Source: Variovorax sp. PAMC28562
Lineage (GTDB): Bacteria; Pseudomonadota; Gammaproteobacteria; Burkholderiales; Burkholderiaceae_C
Assembly (NCBI RefSeq): GCF_014303735.1
Contig: NZ_CP060296.1
Coordinates: 1,375,501-1,439,500 of the forward strand
Length of the DNA stretch: 64,000 nucleotides
Direction: 5' to 3'
Shown piece after piece: positions 35,545 through 42,682 of the stretch (the first letter of the stretch is position 1; every line of letters begins with the position of its first letter). The translations under genes and the position numbers were made by a program. Below the pieces are notes generated by a model. That model was not told where the DNA came from. It searched no databases and saw nothing but the letters and a program-made list of their open reading frames with translations.

Positions 35545-36333
35545 GTGTCTACCGTCCGTACTCCTGTCACGCGCGCCGCCCGTCCTGTCGGCTCCGCTGC
35601 TGCGGTCGCTGCCGCTGCCGCTGCGTCGACGCCGGACCCCATCGTCCCTGCTCCGGTGCCGTTCCGCACCCGCGCCGACGAGGTCTATGCGCAGCTGAAG
35701 CGCGACGTCGCCGAGTTCCGCATGGTGCCCGGCGACCGCTTCACTGAAAACGAGATCAGCGAGCGCTTGGGCGTCTCGCGGACGCCTGTGCGCCAGGCGC
35801 TGTTTCGCATGCAGCAGGAAGGGTACGTCGAGGTTCTTTTCAGAAGCGGTTGGCGCGTGCTGCCGTTCGACTTCGACCAGTTCGAACAGCTCTACGACCT
35901 GCGCATGGTGCTGGAGACCACAGCCGCGCATCGCCTCTGCGAAACCGACCGCCACATCGACCGCGCGATGCTCGACACGCTGGTCGCCATCTGGCTGGTA
36001 CCCAGCGCCCAGCGCAGCACGGATGCGACGCAGGTCGCGCAGTGGGACGAGGAGTTTCATTGCTCGCTGGTCGCCGCCGCCGGCAACACCGAGATGGCCC
36101 GCGTGCATCGCGATGTGACCGACCGCATCCGCATCATTCGCCGCCTCGACTTCACCAAGCAGCCGCGCATCGACGCGACGTATGACGAGCACGCCAAGAT
36201 CCTGAAAGCCATCCGCGCGCACCGCGGCGATCAGGCGGCGATGTTGTTGCGGGCGCACATCGGGACGAGCCAGGCGGAGGTGCGAAAGATCACGCTGCAC
36301 CAAGTGCACATGGCGCGGCACGCGGCTGGGTGA
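35545..36333 (+). CDS. GntR-family transcriptional regulator (FCD type)
   Basis: Regulator of 262 residues starting at GTG. A low-complexity Ala/Pro stretch of about 45 residues precedes the winged helix (A-D-E-V-Y-A-Q-L-K-R-D-V, E-N-E-I-S-E-R-L-G-V-S-R-T-P-V-R-Q-A-L). The C-terminal FCD ligand domain is helical, with the usual scattered acidic and histidine residues (D-E-E-F-H, D-E-H-A-K-I) that often bind a metal and a small acid. It is the only dedicated regulator in the cluster and probably binds the TCTTG-N4-CAAGA palindromes at 21489 and 28126. A pathway intermediate would be the natural effector. Confidence 0.88.
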   Translation: MSTVRTPVTRAARPVGSAAAVAAAAAASTPDPIVPAPVPFRTRADEVYAQLKRDVAEFRMVPGDRFTENEISERLGVSRTPVRQALFRMQQEGYVEVLFRSGWRVLPFDFDQFEQLYDLRMVLETTAAHRLCETDRHIDRAMLDTLVAIWLVPSAQRSTDATQVAQWDEEFHCSLVAAAGNTEMARVHRDVTDRIRIIRRLDFTKQPRIDATYDEHAKILKAIRAHRGDQAAMLLRAHIGTSQAEVRKITLHQVHMARHAAG

Positions 36334-36378
36334 GTAGTCTGCTGGTCACGACGTTCGCTTTATGACAACGCACCGCAA

Positions 36379-36395
36379 TCGACAGAGACTGTCGA
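36379..36395. promoter_or_regulatory. Perfect palindrome TCGACAG-AGA-CTGTCGA
   Basis: Seven-base arms with a three-base loop, 46 bases after the GntR stop. No U-run follows on either strand, so it is not a typical terminator. It could be an operator or an RNA hairpin at the end of the transporter/GntR transcript. Confidence 0.45.
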
Positions 36396-36474
36396 CAACT
36401 CGCGAAGAAGAAAATAGATGAACAAAGGCCGGATCGATTCACAAAGTTTTGTAGTCGCGTAACTACCAGCGCCC

Positions 36475-36660
36475 TCACTTTAGCGCTCTCAATTCTTCCC
36501 CCAAAAACTCCGTAAACGCATAGGCAATCAGCGGCGGCTGCCGCCCGTGCAGACTCGCCAGCACCATCTCCACTTTCGGAAAGCCGCGGTCCTCGATGGA
36601 CGCCAGCGCCTGGCTGGCGACCAGCGCGATAAGGCAGCAAAGCAATGCGCCGTGTGGCAC
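36475..36660 (-). pseudogene. Possible LysR-family C-terminal remnant
   Basis: A minus-strand frame of 61 codons. The last 30 (V-E-M-V-L-A-S-L-H-G-R-Q-P-P ... A-F-T-E-F-L-G-E-E-L-R-A-L-K) recall the final strand and helix of LysR effector domains, where A-F-x-x-F-L precedes the stop. There is no helix-turn-helix anywhere upstream. If correct, a divergent LysR regulator was deleted and replaced by the present arrangement. AtzR, the cyanurate regulator of Pseudomonas ADP, is a LysR protein, which makes the idea attractive but not proven. Confidence 0.3.
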
Positions 36661-36670
36661 GGTGGGTGCT
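36655..36670 (+). promoter_or_regulatory. Weak sigma-54-like site before the third cysteine hydrolase
   Basis: TGGCACG-GTGG-GTGC-T has the -24 GG and -12 GC at correct spacing. The predicted start, near 36680, falls at the ATG (36682) and would leave no leader, so use of the site requires a downstream start codon (for example ATG at 36715), or the match is fortuitous. Confidence 0.35.
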
Positions 36671-36681
36671 TGTGAAGGAGC

Positions 36682-37500
36682 ATGAAAGACTCATCGCGCA
36701 CGCCACGCCCCAAGATGGCGCCGAAGCGGCCCGAAGCGGTGACATTCGGCCCCGCTCTGCACAACGCGTGGCAACTGCATGCCGACCGCATCAGCTTTGT
36801 GCGCCAGCCGCTCGCGCCGCAGCCGCTGCTGATCGACGCCCGGCCGCAGCCGATTGAGATCGACCTGGCGCACAGTGCCCTCGTGGTGGTCGACATGCAA
36901 AACGACTTTTGCCACCCCGAAGGCTGGTTCGCGCAAAAAGGCATCGACACCGAGTCGGCACGCCGGCCGATTCCCGTTCTTCAAGGCCTGCTGCCGGCAT
37001 GGCGCGAGGCCGGCGGCGCGGTCGTGTGGCTGAACTGGGGCATCCGCGCCGACAAGCGCAACCTGAGCCCGACCGTGCAGTTCAAGGGCAAGCGCCGCGC
37101 CGATGCGGTGGGCTACGCCGAACACTCGCCGATCGACCACGGCGCATCGCTGGTGCAGGGTTCGTGGGGCGCCCAAGTCATCGACGAACTGGAGCTGGCG
37201 CCGGCCGACATCACCGTGCACAAGCACCGCCTGAGTGGCTTCTGGGACAACGAGTTCGACAGCCTGTTGCGCCAGCAAGGCATCACGACGCTGCTGTTCG
37301 CCGGCATCAACACCGACCGCTGCGTGTTCTCGACGCTGCAAGACGCCGCCTTTCTCGGCTACGACTGCGTGCTGCTCGAAGACGCCTGCAGCACACCGTC
37401 GCCCGCCTTCGTGACCCAGGGCGTGCTCTACATCGTCGAACTGCTGCACGGCTTCGTGGCGACGGCGGCGGCGCTGCGCCTTTCACTTTCCCGTTCTTGA
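36682..37500 (+). CDS. Isochorismatase-fold cysteine hydrolase (third copy)
   Basis: Hydrolase of 272 residues with triad D71 (V-V-D-M-Q-N-D-F-C-H-P-E-G), K181 (V-H-K-H-R-L-S-G-F-W-D-N) and C214 (I-N-T-D-R-C-V). The lysine loop lacks the DKPGKG of the two other copies, and an N-terminal extension of about 60 residues precedes the fold, so it represents a separate subfamily, nearer to ureidoacrylate amidohydrolase/N-carbamoylsarcosine-amidase relatives. AAGGAG precedes the ATG. Its position, opening the segment that leads to the ring-opening hydrolase, suggests a step on a ring-derived ureide. Confidence 0.83.
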   Translation: MKDSSRTPRPKMAPKRPEAVTFGPALHNAWQLHADRISFVRQPLAPQPLLIDARPQPIEIDLAHSALVVVDMQNDFCHPEGWFAQKGIDTESARRPIPVLQGLLPAWREAGGAVVWLNWGIRADKRNLSPTVQFKGKRRADAVGYAEHSPIDHGASLVQGSWGAQVIDELELAPADITVHKHRLSGFWDNEFDSLLRQQGITTLLFAGINTDRCVFSTLQDAAFLGYDCVLLEDACSTPSPAFVTQGVLYIVELLHGFVATAAALRLSLSRS

Positions 37501-37510
37501 GCGTTCGCCC

Positions 37511-37891
37511 ATGCCTTCCAAACGATTCGATTGCTCCTTGGCCCGCCTTGCTGCCACAGCGCTGCTGGAGGCAACGCCGGCCGACGCACAAACGCCCATC
37601 AAGCTGGTGCTGAAAGTACGAAGGCCCGCAAGCGTGGTTCTTCCTGCCGACCTTCCAACATCGCCCGCTGAACACCAGAAAACCGACATGGACTTGCAAC
37701 TCAAAGACAAGGTGACGCTGTTGGACTACGTCAAGTGGAGCGCCGTGGCGCCGGCCAAGGCCTGGGGCCTGTATGGCACCAAGGCCGTGACAGGGCCCGG
37801 TGCCCATGCCGACATCGCCATCGGCGCCAAGTCACCCGGCATTCCGCTCAACGCGCTGCCGTTGGTTGACGGGCTGGTGGGCGCGCTGTGA
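37511..37891 (+). pseudogene. Mosaic of gene fragments (ABC binding protein N-terminus + hydantoinase C-terminus)
   Basis: An open frame of 126 codons composed of unrelated pieces. The first 35 codons read like a signal peptide and the mature start of an NMT1-type binding protein (A-D-A-Q-T-P-I-K-L-V-L). Shifting frame at about 37613 restores the expected continuation K-Y-E-G-P-Q-A-W-F-F-L, as if five bases were lost. From the ATG at 37688 the frame instead matches the end of dihydroorotase/hydantoinase proteins (L-L-D-Y-V-K-W-S-A-V-A-P-A-K-A-W-G-L-Y ... A-D-I-A-I). The last 20 codons (G-I-P-L-N-A-L-P-L-V-D) are unplaced. The stop overlaps the next GTG by four bases, so the product may still be translated for coupling. 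Confidence 0.75.
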
Positions 37892-39030
37892 GCACGCCGG
37901 CCGCGCCCCGGCAAGCGCAAAAGGTCGAGGTGTTCCGGGTGCCGTGCAGCGGGCCGGGCGACCTGTCGGGCGTGCAGGCGCTGGTCGATGCGGGGCGGCT
38001 CGACCCAGCGCAGATCGTCGCGGTAATGGGCAAGACCGAAGGCAACGGCTGCGTCAACGACCACACCCGCGATTTCGCCGCCACGGCCTGGTGCCACTTC
38101 CTCGCGCCACATCTCCGCTGCACGGTGGCGCAGGTGCACGACCGCGTGGCGCTCGTAATGTCGGGCGGCACCGAGGGCGTCCTGTCGCCGCACTTCACGG
38201 TGTTCACGCGTGGCTTCATCGATGTCAGCGATGCCGCGAGCGTGTCGGGCGAGAAGCGCCTGGTGATCGGCACGGCGCACACGCGCGCCTTCGCGCCCGA
38301 AGAGATCGGCCGCATGGCGCAGGTCGCGGCCACGGCCGAAGCGGTGCGGGCCGCGATGCGCGATGCCGGCATCGACGACGCGGCCGACGTGCACTTCGTG
38401 CAGGTCAAGTGCCCGTTGCTCACGTCCGCCAAGGTGCTGGCGGCGCAACAGCGCGGCGCAGCGACGGTCACGCGCGACAGCTATGAATCGATGGGCTGGT
38501 CGCGTGGCGCCTCGGCGCTCGGCGTCGGACTGGCACTCGGCGAATTGGCCGCAGTCGATGAGGCGGCGATCCTGCAAGACAGCGCGCTGTATTCGGCACG
38601 GGCCTCGTGCTCGGCCGGGATCGAGCTCGAAGGCAACGTCGTCATCGTGCTGGGCGAGGCCGTCGGCAGCGCATCGGCCTACCGCATCGCGCACACCGTG
38701 ATGCAGGACGCGGTCGATGCCACCAGCGTGCGCCGCCTGCTGCGCGAGGCTTTCGGGCTCGACCCCGAGCGCGATGCCGACGCCATTCGCGGGCGGCTGG
38801 TCAACCTGCTGGCCAAGGCGGAGGCCAGCCCGAGTGGGCTGGTGCGCGGCGCTCGTCACACCATGCTGAACGACTCCGACATCAACGCCACGCGGCACGC
38901 CCGCGCAGCGGTCGGCGCCGTGCTGGCCTCGGTGGTCGGCCAGACCGCCCTCTACGTCTCGGGCGGTGCCGAGCACCAGGGGCCAGCCGGCGGTGGTCCG
39001 GTCGCCGCGATCTTCGCGGTCGTGGGCTGA
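37888..39030 (+). CDS. Ring-opening amidohydrolase (cyanuric acid hydrolase / barbiturase family)
   Basis: Protein of 380 residues with the three-fold pseudo-symmetric fold of AtzD, TrzD and barbiturase. Three Ser-Lys pairs are visible: K49 (G-K-T-E-G-N-G) with S92 (M-S-G-G-T-E-G), K174 (V-K-C-P-L-L-T) with a serine near 240 (A-R-A-S-C-S-A-G), and K310 (A-K-A-E-A-S-P-S-G) with S358 (V-S-G-G-A-E-H-Q-G-P), the last also forming the metal site. It hydrolyses cyanurate to 1-carboxybiuret or barbiturate to ureidomalonate. AtzEGH, BiuH and AtzF in the same cluster favour cyanurate. Start is GTG, overlapping the upstream fragment. Confidence 0.9.
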   Translation: MSTPAAPRQAQKVEVFRVPCSGPGDLSGVQALVDAGRLDPAQIVAVMGKTEGNGCVNDHTRDFAATAWCHFLAPHLRCTVAQVHDRVALVMSGGTEGVLSPHFTVFTRGFIDVSDAASVSGEKRLVIGTAHTRAFAPEEIGRMAQVAATAEAVRAAMRDAGIDDAADVHFVQVKCPLLTSAKVLAAQQRGAATVTRDSYESMGWSRGASALGVGLALGELAAVDEAAILQDSALYSARASCSAGIELEGNVVIVLGEAVGSASAYRIAHTVMQDAVDATSVRRLLREAFGLDPERDADAIRGRLVNLLAKAEASPSGLVRGARHTMLNDSDINATRHARAAVGAVLASVVGQTALYVSGGAEHQGPAGGGPVAAIFAVVG

Positions 39031-39095
39031 AAGCCATGGTGCGCAACGCCAACCTGGGCGTGGCATGCGCTTCGACCCGCACAATTCGCACTGAA

Positions 39096-40637
39096 ATGAC
39101 GACACCCCAGATGCCTGACGCTACGCCGACCCGACAAAGCTTTGATTGCGCCTGGCTGTTGACCGACCCCGGCGCTGCGCCTGCGCAGGCCGATGTGCGA
39201 GTGGCAGTTTCGGGCGGTCGCGTGGCATCGATCGATGCGCTGGAGGCACTGGGCGCCGCAGTCACGGCGCGTCGCCTGCTGGCCTTGCCGGCCCTGTCCA
39301 ACGCCCACGACCACGCCCGCACCGTCCGCAGCGCCACCCTCGGCGCCTTCGACCAACCGCTCGAAAGCTGGCTCCCCTACCTCGGCCTCGCACCCGGCGT
39401 CGACCCGTACCTTTGCGCCGCCACCTCGTTCGCGCGCTCTGTGCGGCACGGCGTCGCCAATCTGATGGTTCACTACACGCGGGTGCAGGGCGGCATGCCG
39501 TATGTCGACGAGGCCCGCGCGGTGGCACGGGCGGCGAGTGATGTCGGTGTGCGCATCGGCTTCGCAATCGCGATGCGCGACCGCAATGGCATCGCCTACT
39601 GCGACGACGCGACGGTGTTGAAGGCACTGCGGCCGGGCATTCGCGACGTGGTCGCGCAGCGGCTGTCGGTCAAGCCGATGGCGCCGGCCCAGCAACTCGC
39701 GTTGGTGGACGAGGTCGCTGCGATGGTGAGCGAAGGTGGCTATGGCGATCACGTCACCGTGCAGTACGGCCCGGCCGCCGTGCAGTGGTGCTGCACGCCG
39801 TTGCTCGAAGCGATTGCACAGGCCTCCGCAGACACCGGCCGCCCCGTGCACATGCACCTGCTGGAAACCAAGTACCAGCGCGCATGGTCCGATGCGGCGC
39901 ATCCCGGCGGCATCGTTCAATTTCTCGACAGCATCGGCTTGTTGAGTCCGCGTCTCACGCTGGCGCATTGCACCTGGGCGCGCGCCGACGAGCTGGCGCT
40001 GCTGGCCGAGCGCGGCGTGACGATCGCAGTCAACACCAGCTCCAACCTCGGCCTCAAGTCGGGCATAGCGCCACTGCCCGAGATGCTGAAGCAAGGCTGT
40101 CGCGTGGCGATGGGCCTCGACGGCATGGCGTTCGACGAAGACGACGATGCGCTGCGCGAGATGCGGCTCGCCTATTCGCTGCACCGCGGCTGGGGCTTCG
40201 ACACGACGATGACGCGCGATCAGCTGTGGGGCTTTGCGGCGCGACACGGTCCGCGCAGCGTGGGGGGCGCCTTGCGTAGTGGTGGACGCATCGAGCCCGG
40301 CGCGCCGGCCGACATCGTGCTGCTCGACTGGGATGCGCTCGACGACGATGCGCTGTTCTCCGACATCGATCCGCTCGATCTGTTGTTGGCGCGCGGCAAT
40401 GGCAGCCACATCGCGCAGGTGCTGATCGGCGGCCGCAGCGTGGTCGAAGGCGGCCGTGTGACCGGCATCGACGAGACGGCCTTGCGTGCCGAGTTGTTGG
40501 CGCGAATGCGCGCGGCTCTGTCCAGCGATGTGTCCAGCGATGCGGCCAGCGCTTCATGGCGCGGCACCGTACAGGCGCTGTCCGAAGACCTCGCGCCGTT
40601 CTATCGCAGCGGGCACTTCGGCGGCTGCTGCGACTGA
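39096..40637 (+). CDS. Amidohydrolase (cytosine/s-triazine deaminase-like)
   Basis: Metal-dependent hydrolase of 513 residues of the chlorohydrolase/deaminase branch of the amidohydrolase superfamily. Metal and catalytic residues appear in order: H71 and H73 (N-A-H-D-H), H254 and E257 (H-M-H-L-L-E-T), H291 (A-H-C-T-W) and D342 (L-D-G-M-A-F-D-E-D-D-D). An alternative ATG at 39036 would add 20 residues, and neither start has a strong Shine-Dalgarno. Relatives deaminate or dechlorinate triazines, cytosine, guanine or adenosine analogues. Next to a ring-opening hydrolase it could supply cyanurate from an aminotriazine such as ammelide, or open another ring. The tail R-S-G-H-F-G-G-C-C-D is unusual. 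Confidence 0.82.
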   Translation: MTTPQMPDATPTRQSFDCAWLLTDPGAAPAQADVRVAVSGGRVASIDALEALGAAVTARRLLALPALSNAHDHARTVRSATLGAFDQPLESWLPYLGLAPGVDPYLCAATSFARSVRHGVANLMVHYTRVQGGMPYVDEARAVARAASDVGVRIGFAIAMRDRNGIAYCDDATVLKALRPGIRDVVAQRLSVKPMAPAQQLALVDEVAAMVSEGGYGDHVTVQYGPAAVQWCCTPLLEAIAQASADTGRPVHMHLLETKYQRAWSDAAHPGGIVQFLDSIGLLSPRLTLAHCTWARADELALLAERGVTIAVNTSSNLGLKSGIAPLPEMLKQGCRVAMGLDGMAFDEDDDALREMRLAYSLHRGWGFDTTMTRDQLWGFAARHGPRSVGGALRSGGRIEPGAPADIVLLDWDALDDDALFSDIDPLDLLLARGNGSHIAQVLIGGRSVVEGGRVTGIDETALRAELLARMRAALSSDVSSDAASASWRGTVQALSEDLAPFYRSGHFGGCCD

Positions 40638-40670
40638 CCCAATTTCAATATCTCAAACCTTGAATCTCGC

Positions 40671-41081
40671 ATGACACGACTCGACATCACCGCCGGCGGC
40701 CTTCACTTCGTCGCCGAAACCCATCCCGACGCACCGCTCACCGTGGCTGCCTTTGCCAAGCTGCTGCCGTATCGGCAGAAGCTGATTCATGTGCGATGGA
40801 GCGGCGAGGGCTGCTGGGTTCCGCTCGGCGACTTTCAGTTGGGCGTCGGCTTCGAGAATCACACCGCCCATCCGTCACGCGGCGACATCCTGTTCTACCC
40901 GGGCGGCTACAGCGAGACCGAGATCATCTGGGCGTATGGACCGTGCAGCTTCGCGAGCCGCATGGGGCCGCTGGCGGGCAATCACTTCCTGACGATCGTC
41001 GAAGGGCAGGATCAACTTCAGGCGCTCGGCCGCAAAGTACTGTGGGAAGGTGCCCAGGACGTTCTGTTCGAACTGGCCTGA
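40671..41081 (+). CDS. DUF3830 protein (cyclophilin-like fold)
   Basis: Protein of 136 residues of the DUF3830 family, predicted to have a cyclophilin-like barrel (H-V-R-W-S-G-E-G-C-W-V-P-L, R-G-D-I-L-F-Y-P-G-G-Y-S-E-T-E-I, M-G-P-L-A-G-N-H-F). Similar proteins are found beside amidohydrolases and BMP-type transporters in several proteobacteria but have no proven function; some related small barrels bind nucleosides or urea derivatives. It is the last gene of the cluster, 33 bases after the amidohydrolase and convergent with the SRAP-like gene. Confidence 0.8.
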   Translation: MTRLDITAGGLHFVAETHPDAPLTVAAFAKLLPYRQKLIHVRWSGEGCWVPLGDFQLGVGFENHTAHPSRGDILFYPGGYSETEIIWAYGPCSFASRMGPLAGNHFLTIVEGQDQLQALGRKVLWEGAQDVLFELA

Positions 41082-41089
41082 GCCCAAGC

Positions 41090-41764
41090 TCAACCGAAGC
41101 TGGCGGCCTCGACCGACGTTGTCTGCTTCGGCAGTGCGATCGGTACTTCGGTCACCCACATCTGCAGCGGATACGGCCGGAGGAATGCCGATGTTTCTTC
41201 GATGGGCGCATAGAGCCACTCGTCGACCCAGCCGTCGGGCAGGATCACAGGGCGGCGCCGCGGACGTTCGCCCCTGAGTTGCTGCATGAGCGCGTCCTCG
41301 GTGGCGTCGATCGTCAACAGCGCAAAGCTCTCGACACACGCGCCTTGTGGCGAGCGCCAGCCGTTCCACAGCCCGGCGATGCAAAACGGTGCGCCATCGA
41401 ATCGCTCGATGCGAATTTCGCTGCCGGTGTCGGTCGTTTCGAACAACGCATGGGCAACCACCACGCAGCGGTGCGAGCGTTTCCATGGCTGATAGAAGTT
41501 GCGTTCGGTCGCGGCGGTTTCGCTGGCTGCTTCATGCGTAAGGCGGTCGCGACCGTCCGGTGAAAACAGCGGGATCAAACCCCAGCGGCCGGTCGCGGCT
41601 TCAAAGCGAGGTAGCTTGCCACCGCGGGCCGCGTCGGTGCGCGGTCGGCAGACGAACACGCCTTGTTCGTGGACGCGAACTTCAGGCGCCACGGCCGGCG
41701 CCTGAACGCCAAACTGGCGCCAAAAATGCGCTGGATCCTGAACGGCGTGATAGCGGTGGGCCAT
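41090..41764 (-). CDS. SRAP/YedK-family protein lacking the catalytic cysteine
   Basis: Protein of 224 residues with the SRAP (HMCES/YedK) fold, a family that crosslinks to abasic sites in single-stranded DNA through Cys2. It keeps the overall pattern: G-R-W-G-L-I-P, an N-x-x-x-x-x-E-like region (here T-H-E-A-A-S-E-T), H-R-C-V-V-V-A-H-A-L-F-E, G-L-W-N-G-W and R-P-V-I-L-P. However, the start reads M-A-H-R-Y instead of M-C-G/H-R-Y, and the expected H-D before the R-x-P-V-I-L segment is R-P-R-R. With Cys2 gone the DNA-protein crosslink cannot form, so it is either inactivated or has another role. The codons leave no room for a start one residue later. Confidence 0.8.
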   Translation of the reverse strand: MAHRYHAVQDPAHFWRQFGVQAPAVAPEVRVHEQGVFVCRPRTDAARGGKLPRFEAATGRWGLIPLFSPDGRDRLTHEAASETAATERNFYQPWKRSHRCVVVAHALFETTDTGSEIRIERFDGAPFCIAGLWNGWRSPQGACVESFALLTIDATEDALMQQLRGERPRRRPVILPDGWVDEWLYAPIEETSAFLRPYPLQMWVTEVPIALPKQTTSVEAASFG

Positions 41765-41867
41765 GCGACCAACTCTAAATGCAACGGAATATTTCGGGAG
41801 AAAAATTGCGGCCAGCAGTTAATGCAAACGGCTTACCTTTCCCCTGAATTCGAAGCTTTTTACATCT

Positions 41868-42671
41868 TCAAAGCGAAAAATCGTAGTCGACGGTGATCGG
41901 CGCGTGGTCGCTGAACTTGACGGTCTTGAAGATCGACTCGTGCTGTGCCAAGTGAGCGAGCGCTGGCGTCGCCAAGTGGTAGTCGAGACGCCAACCCACG
42001 TTGTTGGCATAGGCCTGACCGCGGTTGCTCCACCACGTGTAGGCCGCGTCAGTGGTCTCGGGCTGCAGCATGCGATAGACGTCGACCAGTCCGGCGCCCT
42101 CGGTGCCGGCATCGAGCAGTCGCGTCATCCAGGCGCGCTCTTCAGGCAAGAAGCCGCTGTTCTTCTGGTTGCCGCGCCAGTTCTTCAAATCGATTTGCTG
42201 GTGCGCGATGTTGATGTCGCCGCACAGGATGAACTCGCGTTCTTTCTTCAACGCGGTCAGATGCGGAAAGAAGCCCTTGAGGAAACGGAACTTGGCGGCC
42301 TGCCGTTCCTCGCCCGAGCTGCCGCTGGGGAAGTAGCAGCTGATGATCGACAGCTTGCGCGCAGGGGTGTCGAAGCGCAGCTCGAGGTAACGGCCTTCGG
42401 CGTCGAACTCGGCGTCGCCCCAGCCGATGACGACGTCGCTCGGCGCATGGCGCGTGTAGATGGCGGTGCCGGCGTAACCCTTTTTCTCGGCGAAATGGAA
42501 GTGGCCTTTCAGGTTGGCCATTTCTTCGAATCGGCCTTCGACATCGCTTGCCTGGACGCGGATTTCCTGCATGCAAATACAATCCGGCGCCAGTTCGGCC
42601 ACCCAGTTGGCCACGCCCTTGGTCGTTGCCGAACGAAGGCCGTTGAGGTTGAGGCTTGTGAGTTTGAACAA
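41868..42671 (-). CDS. xth: Exodeoxyribonuclease III (AP endonuclease family)
   Basis: DNA repair nuclease of 267 residues of the ExoIII/APE1 fold that incises at abasic sites and trims 3' ends. Key residues lie in L-N-L-N-G-L-R, M-Q-E-I-R (metal-binding glutamate), C-G-D-I-N-I-A-H (Asp-Asn pair), W-R-L-D-Y and F-S-D-H-A-P-I (catalytic Asp-His). The start is a TTG giving M-F-K-L-T-S. It is divergent from pyrE with only 11 bases between start codons, so each promoter must lie inside the neighbouring reading frame or the transcripts overlap. Confidence 0.93.
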   Translation of the reverse strand: MFKLTSLNLNGLRSATTKGVANWVAELAPDCICMQEIRVQASDVEGRFEEMANLKGHFHFAEKKGYAGTAIYTRHAPSDVVIGWGDAEFDAEGRYLELRFDTPARKLSIISCYFPSGSSGEERQAAKFRFLKGFFPHLTALKKEREFILCGDINIAHQQIDLKNWRGNQKNSGFLPEERAWMTRLLDAGTEGAGLVDVYRMLQPETTDAAYTWWSNRGQAYANNVGWRLDYHLATPALAHLAQHESIFKTVKFSDHAPITVDYDFSL

Positions 42672-42682
42672 AGGAATTCCCG

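Larger units (their letters stand above)
36334..36681. other. Intergenic gap with two palindromes and a gene remnant
   Basis: The 348 bases between the GntR gene and the third cysteine hydrolase contain no intact gene. The first half is richer in A and T than its surroundings and holds two perfect inverted repeats: TCGACAG-AGA-CTGTCGA (36379-36395) and ACAAA-GT-TTTGT (36441-36452). The second half carries a short minus-strand frame that may be the tail of a LysR-type gene, and a sigma-54-like sequence just before the next ATG. Confidence 0.6.

Noticed and set aside
34429..36321. A 630-codon minus-strand frame opposite the ABC ATPase, hydrolase and GntR genes
   Set aside because: It spans three genes with complete motifs on the other strand and has no family resemblance.
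37888..39030. Firm naming of the ring opener as atzD or as barbiturase
   Set aside because: The residues I can identify are shared by both activities. Neighbouring genes favour cyanurate, but sequence alone does not decide, so no symbol was given.
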